A stretch of DNA of 22,166 nt from an uncultured Desulfuromonadales bacterium (GTDB lineage Bacteria; Desulfobacterota; Desulfuromonadia; Desulfuromonadales; Geopsychrobacteraceae), in contig CAMYNC010000058.1 in the NCBI GenBank assembly GCA_947259685.1, forward strand, positions 1-22,166, written 5' to 3'. Position 1 is the stretch's first letter; every line of letters begins with the position of its first letter. The position numbers and the translations under genes were made by a program. The notes under the pieces are model-generated. The model was not told where the DNA came from and ran no database searches. It was given only the letters and a program-made list of their open reading frames with translations. Below, piece by piece: positions 13,368-19,533 of the stretch.

Positions 13368-15854
13368 ATGAAACGACAAATTGTCATTTCACTGAGCATC
13401 CTGTTTATCCTGTTTGCCATCGGCTCTCTGGTCGCGATTCTGAATATCCAGAAGACCACCTCTCATTTTGCTCATCTGATCAACATTCACCAGGTTGAGG
13501 ATCTGCGGCATGGGCTGATCCTCAAAGTCTTAAAGGTTCAATCCGATCTTTATACCGTCAATACGCCACTCGGTCAGAACCTGGGGGAGATTGTCAATAA
13601 CGTCAGCAGCCTGGATGAAGCGGCAAGCAACTGTACAGATTGCCATCATCGAGAGCCAATTGTCAAAGAGCTTAAAGGTCTTCAAATGCAAGTGGCCAAT
13701 TTTAAGGATGCCTTAAGCTTTTACATCACTGCGTCGGCTAATCTGGACAGAATTGAGCATCTGAAATCAGCAGCGGCGGTTATTGGCACGGAACTGCTGA
13801 ACAAAACTGAGCGGATGAGTGTAATTGCCACCCAAAAATCTAAATTGTTGACCGGTTTCGCGCTTAAAGAGATCGCTCGCGCTAAAAACATTCTTTTTGG
13901 CGCGTTGATATTGGCGCTGCTGCTTGGCATCGTCCTGGCTATCAACTTAACGCGCTCAATAACGCGGCCGATATCCGATCTGGTTGAGGCAACCAGACAA
14001 ATTACGGTTGGAAATCTTGGCCATTCGCTGACCAATGACTATCAGGCCGAGTATAAAGAACTGGCGGAAAACTTTAACGCCATGAGCAGCTCTTTAGAAG
14101 AAGGGCACAAAAACGTTCTCCGGGAAATCGCGGAACGGCAGCAGACCGAGGATGCGCTGAGACAGAGTGAAGAACGCTATGCGTTGGCCTCTCGTGGCGC
14201 CAATGATGGCCTCTGGGATTGGGATTTAAAGACCAACCTCATCTACTTTTCACCGCGCTGGAAGACGATGCTCGGTTATGCCGAGGAGAGTATCGGCAAC
14301 AATCCCCGGGAATGGTTCGATCGGGTCCACCCTGAGGATCGCGGAAAACTGCAGGCGCAAATTGCGGCCCACCTGGAGGGGCAGACAGAGCATTTCGAAA
14401 GCGAGTACCGCCTGCGCAATAAGCACGGCGATTATTGCTGGTTTTGCAACCGGGCGATCGCCGTCAGAGAGTCGTCCCATGCCCCTCACCGGATGGTCGG
14501 CTCCCAGTCGGATGTCACCGAACAAAAGCTCGCAGAGGAACAGTTAAAGCATGATGCCTTTCACGATACCTTGACCGGCCTGCCGAACCGGGCCCTGTTC
14601 ATGGATCGTTTGCAGCAGACCGTCAATGCAGCGCAGCGGAATGAAGATTACCTGTTTGCGGTGCTGTTTCTCGATCTTGATCGCTTCAAAATCATCAATG
14701 ACAGCCTCGGGCATTTTGTCGGCGACCAGGTGCTGATCACCATCGGTACCCGACTTGCCAAGCTGCTCCGCCCGGGAGACACCGTCGCTCGCCTTGGCGG
14801 GGATGAATTTGCCATCCTCCTCGCGGGCATCGATGACGGCGAAGCTGCCATCCACATTGCCCAACGGATCCAAAGCAAACTCCCTGAACCGCTCCGGGTC
14901 GCCGAACAGGAGGTTTTCAGTACCGCGAGTATCGGCATCGTCATCAGCTCTGCGGAGTACCAGGATCCCGATCGCATTGTCCGCAATGCAGACCTGGCGA
15001 TGTACCAGGCAAAGGCCAACGGCAAGGCCCGTTACGAAATTTTTGACACAGTCATGCATGAGGCCACGATCCGCCACATGCAGATGGAAAACGACCTGCA
15101 CAGAGCGCTACAGCGCAATGAGTTCCTGCTGCACTATCAACCGATTTTTTCGCTGACCGAGAACCGGATTACCGGCGTGGAAGCACTGATCCGCTGGCAG
15201 CATCCCACCAAGGGGTTGGTTTATCCTGATGATTTTATCCACATTGCGGAAGAATCCGGCATGATCGCCGAGATCGGCAATTGGGTCCTCCGCGAAGCCT
15301 GCTCCATGGTCAAATCATGGCAGCAGCTGACGTTTGCCCCGCTGCTGACCATCAACCTGAACCTCTCCAGCAAAGAGTTCACCCCCGGTTTGCTGCATCA
15401 GACAAAACAGATCCTGGAAGATTCAGGGATTAAACCATCGATTCTGCGACTGGAAATCACCGAGACGACCATCATGGACAATCCCGATTCGTCTATTGCT
15501 CTCCTGAAAGAGCTCAAAGCTTTGGGCGTAGGACTGCAGATTGATGACTTCGGCACCGGCTATTCCTCGCTCAGCTACCTGCACCAGTTCCCGATTGACG
15601 CCTTGAAGATCGACCGATCCTTTGTTATGCGCATGATTCAGGAACCGGAGAACCTGGAAATCGTCAAGACAATTATTGACCTGGCACACAACCTGAAAAT
15701 GGACGTCATTGCCGAAGGCGTCGAGAGTCATCAGGAACTGGCCATGCTGCGCTCACTGAAATGCGAATATGTCCAAGGCTACTTTATTTCCAGGCCGGTT
15801 GCGGCGGAAGAGTTGGAACCGCTGCTCTGTTCGGGCTTGCAGTTTAGTATGTGA
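13368..15854 (+). CDS. GGDEF-EAL cyclic-di-GMP enzyme with periplasmic c-type heme motif
   Basis: An 828-residue membrane protein from ATG 13368 (a TTG at 13347 is the longer option, and neither has a strong ribosome-binding site). Order: TM1 at about 3-27; a periplasmic helical sensor of about 145 residues with CTDCH at 89-93, which would bind one c-type heme covalently; TM2 at about 176-195; HAMP; PAS at about 270-390 with two Cys (CWFC); GGDEF at about 395-555 with intact GGDEF at 477-481 and the inhibitory RxxD site RPGD at 468-471; EAL at about 575-825 with EALIRW at 605-610 and DDFGTGYSS at 726-734. Both catalytic halves look complete, so it may make and degrade c-di-GMP in response to redox state, oxygen, NO or CO at the heme. 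A TATAAT is at 13306-13311, but no -35 is evident. Confidence 0.93.
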   Translation: MKRQIVISLSILFILFAIGSLVAILNIQKTTSHFAHLINIHQVEDLRHGLILKVLKVQSDLYTVNTPLGQNLGEIVNNVSSLDEAASNCTDCHHREPIVKELKGLQMQVANFKDALSFYITASANLDRIEHLKSAAAVIGTELLNKTERMSVIATQKSKLLTGFALKEIARAKNILFGALILALLLGIVLAINLTRSITRPISDLVEATRQITVGNLGHSLTNDYQAEYKELAENFNAMSSSLEEGHKNVLREIAERQQTEDALRQSEERYALASRGANDGLWDWDLKTNLIYFSPRWKTMLGYAEESIGNNPREWFDRVHPEDRGKLQAQIAAHLEGQTEHFESEYRLRNKHGDYCWFCNRAIAVRESSHAPHRMVGSQSDVTEQKLAEEQLKHDAFHDTLTGLPNRALFMDRLQQTVNAAQRNEDYLFAVLFLDLDRFKIINDSLGHFVGDQVLITIGTRLAKLLRPGDTVARLGGDEFAILLAGIDDGEAAIHIAQRIQSKLPEPLRVAEQEVFSTASIGIVISSAEYQDPDRIVRNADLAMYQAKANGKARYEIFDTVMHEATIRHMQMENDLHRALQRNEFLLHYQPIFSLTENRITGVEALIRWQHPTKGLVYPDDFIHIAEESGMIAEIGNWVLREACSMVKSWQQLTFAPLLTINLNLSSKEFTPGLLHQTKQILEDSGIKPSILRLEITETTIMDNPDSSIALLKELKALGVGLQIDDFGTGYSSLSYLHQFPIDALKIDRSFVMRMIQEPENLEIVKTIIDLAHNLKMDVIAEGVESHQELAMLRSLKCEYVQGYFISRPVAAEELEPLLCSGLQFSM

Positions 15855-15926
15855 AACCTGAATCAGTGAATATCCTGCGGCGAATAGCGCAAGCCATTGA
15901 ATTGCCTGAGCACTGCAAAAATCACC

Positions 15927-15957
15927 GCTGAACCTTTGGGTGCAGCTCAGATTTTTT
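15927..15957 (+). terminator. Terminator after the GGDEF-EAL gene
   Basis: GCTGAACC at 15927-15934 pairs with GGTGCAGC at 15939-15946 with one mismatch, then TCAG and a run of six T at 15952-15957. It separates the GGDEF-EAL gene from the PhnD-like gene and argues that the two are mostly transcribed apart. Confidence 0.65.
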
Positions 15958-16038
15958 CATCACTCATTCAATCCAAGCACTTGCACTCTTCATCCACCTT
16001 ATATCCACTGATTCAGATTAAACCTAAGGGGTAGATCG

Positions 16039-16929
16039 ATGAAAATAATGAAAACTGCGCTTCTGTTGCTTATTGTTTTTAGCTGGCTGCCAGGCAGTTT
16101 TGCCTCTGCCGAGAAAACGGAACTCCTGATCGGTGTGATCCCTGAGATGAACGTATTCAAGCAGGTGGCAAGATTCACTCCGCTGACAGATTACCTGTCA
16201 AAAGAAACCGGGGTCAGTGTGAAGATTTCGATTCTCAGCAGATATGGCAACATCATCGACAGTTTCAGCAGCGAGCAACTGGACGGCGCCTTTTTCGGTT
16301 CGTTCACCGGCGCCATGGGCATTCAGAAGCTGGGCGTGGTGCCGCTGGCGAGGCCGGTCAATCTCGATGGGCAATCGACTTATCACGCTTACATTTACAC
16401 CCGCAAAGACAGCGGGATTAAGACTGTTGCTGACATGCGGGGGAAAAAATTCGCCTTTGTCGAAAAGGCGACCACCGCCGGCTACATCTTTCCCCTGGCC
16501 TATCTGAAAGAGCATGGGGTCGAAAATATCGACAACTACTTCAGCGAATATTTCTATTCCGGCAGTCACGATGCCTCTCTCCATGCCGTTTTACAGGGGG
16601 ATGCCGATGTTGGCGCCTCGAAAAACACGGTATTTGACTGGGTCGCGGCATCAAACCCACAGGTGACCGAGGAGATTGTCATTCTTGCCCGATCTTCCAC
16701 GGTTCCATCCAACGCTCTGTGCGTCAGAAAAGGCTTGCCTGATGATATCAAGTCCGCTCTGCAGAAGGCCTTGCTGGATCTGCACAAAACCCCAGAGGGG
16801 GAGGAAGTCTTAAAAAAATTCAAAGCGCTCAAGTTCATCGAAACGAGCCTGAGCGATTACGATCCGGTCTTCGAGTTCGCCAAGAACGCGGGGATAGATA
16901 TCAAAGCATACAATTATCGCAACGAATAA
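16039..16929 (+). CDS. PhnD-type phosphate/phosphonate-family periplasmic binding protein
   Basis: A 296-residue exported protein with a signal peptide (MKIMKTALLLLIVFSWLPG, cleavage after ASA near residue 24). The body is a type II periplasmic binding fold of the PhnD family: LLIGVIPEMNVFKQVARFTPL, FFGSFTGAMG, TVADMRGKKFAFVEKATTAGYIFP, YSGSHDASLHAVLQGDADVGA and LARSSTVPSNALCVRKGLP are the standard conserved blocks. Family members bind phosphonates, phosphite or other oxyanions, and many stand-alone ones feed ligand signals to sensors instead of transporters. No ABC ATPase or permease is near. The closest upstream gene is the GGDEF-EAL protein, so a sensory role is possible. AAGGGG precedes the ATG with suitable spacing. 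Confidence 0.9.
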   Translation: MKIMKTALLLLIVFSWLPGSFASAEKTELLIGVIPEMNVFKQVARFTPLTDYLSKETGVSVKISILSRYGNIIDSFSSEQLDGAFFGSFTGAMGIQKLGVVPLARPVNLDGQSTYHAYIYTRKDSGIKTVADMRGKKFAFVEKATTAGYIFPLAYLKEHGVENIDNYFSEYFYSGSHDASLHAVLQGDADVGASKNTVFDWVAASNPQVTEEIVILARSSTVPSNALCVRKGLPDDIKSALQKALLDLHKTPEGEEVLKKFKALKFIETSLSDYDPVFEFAKNAGIDIKAYNYRNE

Positions 16930-16934
16930 ACCTT

Positions 16935-16947
16935 CTCCCGCAGGGAG
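16935..16947 (+). terminator. Weak hairpin after the PhnD-like gene
   Basis: CTCCC and GGGAG flank GCA, six bases past the stop, and GTTGCTTTTC follows. The stem is short and the T run small, so termination here is only possible. Confidence 0.3.
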
Positions 16948-16971
16948 GGAGTTGCTTTTCGAGGCAGTTTA

Positions 16972-17178
16972 CTAGGACGCTGAGGGGGCAACTAAGGCTA
17001 GAGATAGAACCCCCACAGTAACAGCTAAAAAGACAATTAAAAGCAATGCTCTTGCGACCAGCTTTGCAACAAATTCTTTCTTAGTCGGGGGTTTTTTCTT
17101 ATCTAAAAGCAATGACCACAGCAAGGCCATGACGAATGCGACGGGAATTCCAATTGTGTATATTGTGCTGATGTCCAT
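16972..17178 (-). CDS. Small two-TM membrane protein, unknown
   Basis: A 68-residue protein from ATG 17178, with GAGGAG upstream at normal distance. Two hydrophobic helices, about residues 7-25 (GIPVAFVMALLWSLLL) and 42-64 (ALLLIVFLAVTVGVLSLALV), flank a basic loop (DKKKPPTKKEF). By the positive-inside rule the loop faces the cytoplasm and both ends the periplasm. No family is recognised. It lies 74 bp downstream of another unknown membrane protein gene on the same strand, and the two may be one operon. Confidence 0.7.
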   Translation of the reverse strand: MDISTIYTIGIPVAFVMALLWSLLLDKKKPPTKKEFVAKLVARALLLIVFLAVTVGVLSLALVAPSAS

Positions 17179-17252
17179 GGATGGCTCCTCAAGCTATTAG
17201 CGATCTCAACCCTATTTCCCGTGGGGGTGAGCGCAACAGGCCTTCTGTCGGG

Positions 17253-17924
17253 CTACATTATGGTCTGATTTGCGATACGCTTTTGACGGCCAAAATAAAC
17301 AACAATGGCAATCGCGAAGAGACATGGGACGCCAAACTCCATGGCTTCTTCCATATTTCCAGCCATGGTTTTAACTTCGGAACTGACTTCAATGAAGCCT
17401 TTTAACTTTCGAGCAAGGCCGTCTAATGATTTGGATATCACCAAAAATGCACCAGCCATGACAATCGAAAACTCAAAACACGTCATTGAAAAAAACGTCT
17501 TGGTAAATCGGATCGCGTGCGTTCTTAATAGCGTTATTAATGTAAATACTAAGAAGAGAATAATCCCCAAACCGATGGCCTTAGTCATAATGCTGACCTC
17601 CGGGCTGACCAGAAACTTACTTTTGAAGATGCCTACTTCAGTGAATCTCTTATCAAAATCAAGCTCCCTCAAGCCAAATGCCAGCAAAGCGACGAAAAAA
17701 TACCAGTACTTCCGAAAATATCCAGCCCCGCTTTTGGTTGCCAGCAATATGATGCAAACGAAATAGCCTACGGCTGATAGCGTCTCGACAATACCGCCTT
17801 CCTCAATAAACAGTTTTAAAGTATCGCTGTCGGTGATCATCTGTGCAGTGATAAATATCCCCAAGACGGCGGCTAAAACGATCGCAATGGCGATCTTGTA
17901 GCCAGTTTCATTATTTTTTTGCAT
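17253..17924 (-). CDS. Six-TM membrane protein, unknown family
   Basis: A 223-residue protein if begun at ATG 17924 (MQKNNETGYK), directly before the first helix. The frame runs to 18029, but the added N-terminus is not membrane-like, and I see no strong ribosome-binding site for either start. About six hydrophobic helices can be read: IAIAIVLAAVLGIFITAQM; LSAVGYFVCIILLA; YWYFFVALLAFGL; IGLGIILFLVFTLITLL; FEFSIVMAGAFLVI; and FGVPCLFAIAIVVYFG. Between helices three and four is a polar motif, RELDFDKRFTEVG, with several charged residues near the membrane. It may mark a conserved functional loop. Between helices five and six is a longer polar stretch (LKGFIEVSSEVKTMAG). The end is basic. Function unknown. 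Its neighbour downstream is the small two-TM protein. Confidence 0.7.
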   Translation of the reverse strand: MQKNNETGYKIAIAIVLAAVLGIFITAQMITDSDTLKLFIEEGGIVETLSAVGYFVCIILLATKSGAGYFRKYWYFFVALLAFGLRELDFDKRFTEVGIFKSKFLVSPEVSIMTKAIGLGIILFLVFTLITLLRTHAIRFTKTFFSMTCFEFSIVMAGAFLVISKSLDGLARKLKGFIEVSSEVKTMAGNMEEAMEFGVPCLFAIAIVVYFGRQKRIANQTIM

Positions 17925-18202
17925 AGATTCAACTTTTCGGAGTGAGCTAACTCGCAGCAAGCTACGGGCTAGCAAAACTTTCCCATTGGCCTTTTGGCCT
18001 GAGGGATTAACAAAATAATCCTGGTTCAAAACTCACCGCCAGCATAATTGCGCTAATATTTCATATTGGTACCATTGAAGCAAGCCCTCGCGCAGGGATT
18101 GCGAAAAAGGATCGTTTCCGGACACGAGAGGAACAATGGCCCAACTTTTATTACAGAAGAACAGTTTCCGTAAAGTCAGCATTAATTGAGGAGGCAGTGA
18201 GA

Positions 18203-19144
18203 ATGGGCAACATAGGAACACCGAGCATTCAACTGGTGCGAAAGAAGCAAAAGTCAGCCCAGGGTTCGAAAACCAGATTGTTGGTGATCGCGGGAAGTTT
18301 TTTGCTCCTATCTCTACTGTCTGGTTGCGCTGCAATAAAACAGACCTCCCAAACGGAGTTAATCCCGATAACCGATCCGCCTACAGGGATCTACCATGAG
18401 GGCAAATTTGTTTGGAACGACCTCCTCACTGATGATGTTGCCTCTGCCAAAGCCTTCTACGGTCCGTTATTTGGGTGGACTTTTGTCGATATGCAGAACT
18501 ACACGGTGGTAAAAAATAATGGTCGAAACATTGCCGGGCTGTACCGGGTCAAAGATAAATCCGAATCGCCTGGCGCCGCCCGCTGGCTTTCTTCTTTGTC
18601 CGTTCCAGACGTAGATAAAGCTGCAACTCTCGTCACCGAAAAAGGTGGGCAAGTTCTCGTCGGGCCGCTGGAGATGCTGGCGCGCGGTCGAGGTGCTTTG
18701 GTCAGCGATCCTCAAGGTGCTCAATTTGTCCTGATCCGCGCCAAGGGCGGCGACCCTGAGGATAAGGAGCCAGCCATAGGCTCGTGGCTCTGGCACGAAC
18801 TATGGAGCAATCAGACCCAGGCCTCTCTGGATTTCTACCAGCGGCTTGTTGGCTACGACTATGATGGCGAATTGGACGACTATCTGATCTTGTTGAAAGG
18901 CGAAAATTGGCGTGCTGGAATCCGTCACTCATCGAACAGCGAACTCGAAATGCGTTGGGTGCCGGTCGTCAGAGTCGCTGATATCAACGACATTGCCGCT
19001 CGTACAGAAAAGCTTGGCGGCAAGGTTGTTGTTGCACCCCGGTCCACAGCAAGTGGGCACAGCGTAGCGCTTCTATCCGATCCTTCAGACGCTTTACTGC
19101 TTATCCAGCGATGGTCACCGGACGCTACTGAAGAGGAGCAATAA
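18203..19144 (+). CDS. Lipoprotein with two VOC (glyoxalase-fold) domains
   Basis: A protein of 313 residues from ATG 18203, which has GGAGG eight bases upstream. The GTG two codons earlier is too near that site. A basic N-terminus and a hydrophobic stretch end in the lipobox LLSGC with Cys42, so the mature protein should be lipid-anchored outside the cytoplasm. Two VOC-fold repeats follow. The first, at about 58-165, has FVWNDLLTDDVASAKAFYGPLFGWTF and later VSDPQGAQFVLIRAKGG. The second, at about 180-305, has WHELWSNQTQASLDFYQRLVGYDY and LLSDPSDALLLIQRW. VOC proteins are usually cytoplasmic enzymes or binding proteins for small ligands, often metal-dependent. Here an envelope binding function is more likely, but this is inference. 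The next lipoprotein gene starts three bases after this stop. Confidence 0.88.
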   Translation: MGNIGTPSIQLVRKKQKSAQGSKTRLLVIAGSFLLLSLLSGCAAIKQTSQTELIPITDPPTGIYHEGKFVWNDLLTDDVASAKAFYGPLFGWTFVDMQNYTVVKNNGRNIAGLYRVKDKSESPGAARWLSSLSVPDVDKAATLVTEKGGQVLVGPLEMLARGRGALVSDPQGAQFVLIRAKGGDPEDKEPAIGSWLWHELWSNQTQASLDFYQRLVGYDYDGELDDYLILLKGENWRAGIRHSSNSELEMRWVPVVRVADINDIAARTEKLGGKVVVAPRSTASGHSVALLSDPSDALLLIQRWSPDATEEEQ

Positions 19145-19146
19145 TC

Positions 19147-19515
19147 ATGCTGAATCCTGTTAGGCTCCTGGCCGGTAGTATGCTCATCATTGCTTCGCTG
19201 TTGCTTGGAGGCTGCGCCGGGTCAGGCGGATCTTCGACGACCCATGTTTATTCCAGCGGCTACTACGACCCCTATCCTTACTGGGGGAGAAGAACAATCT
19301 ACGTTGACCGGGATTATGATCACGACCATGGCAACCGGCCAAGGCCTCCCGGGGTGAGACCACCAGGGCACAAGCCAAAGCCACCTGGCGTGAGACCACC
19401 AGGCTCCAGACCTCCGGGATCCAGGCCGCCAGGCATGGGGCGCCCCCCCCAGCGACCAACGAAGCCGATGCCGAGACCCAGACCCACTCCTCGGCCTGCT
19501 CCGCGAAGACGCTGA
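19147..19515 (+). CDS. Pro/Arg-rich repeat lipoprotein
   Basis: A 122-residue lipoprotein coupled to the VOC lipoprotein gene (TAA, two bases, ATG). The signal peptide ends in the lipobox LLLGGC with Cys23. A short Tyr-rich piece (YSSGYYDPYPYWGRR) and an Asp/His run (DRDYDHDHGNRP) precede a long basic, proline-rich tail of PPGxRPPG-type repeats, ending in PRPRPTPRPAPRRR. A positively charged, extended tail on an anchored protein could touch peptidoglycan, polysaccharide or nucleic acid, or span the periplasm. No enzyme domain is present. The repeats are DNA-level near-copies of CCACCAGG, so the length may vary between strains. The gene is convergent with the HD-GYP gene 18 bp away. Confidence 0.82.
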   Translation: MLNPVRLLAGSMLIIASLLLGGCAGSGGSSTTHVYSSGYYDPYPYWGRRTIYVDRDYDHDHGNRPRPPGVRPPGHKPKPPGVRPPGSRPPGSRPPGMGRPPQRPTKPMPRPRPTPRPAPRRR

Positions 19516-19533
19516 TAGGAAACTCTGTATTTG

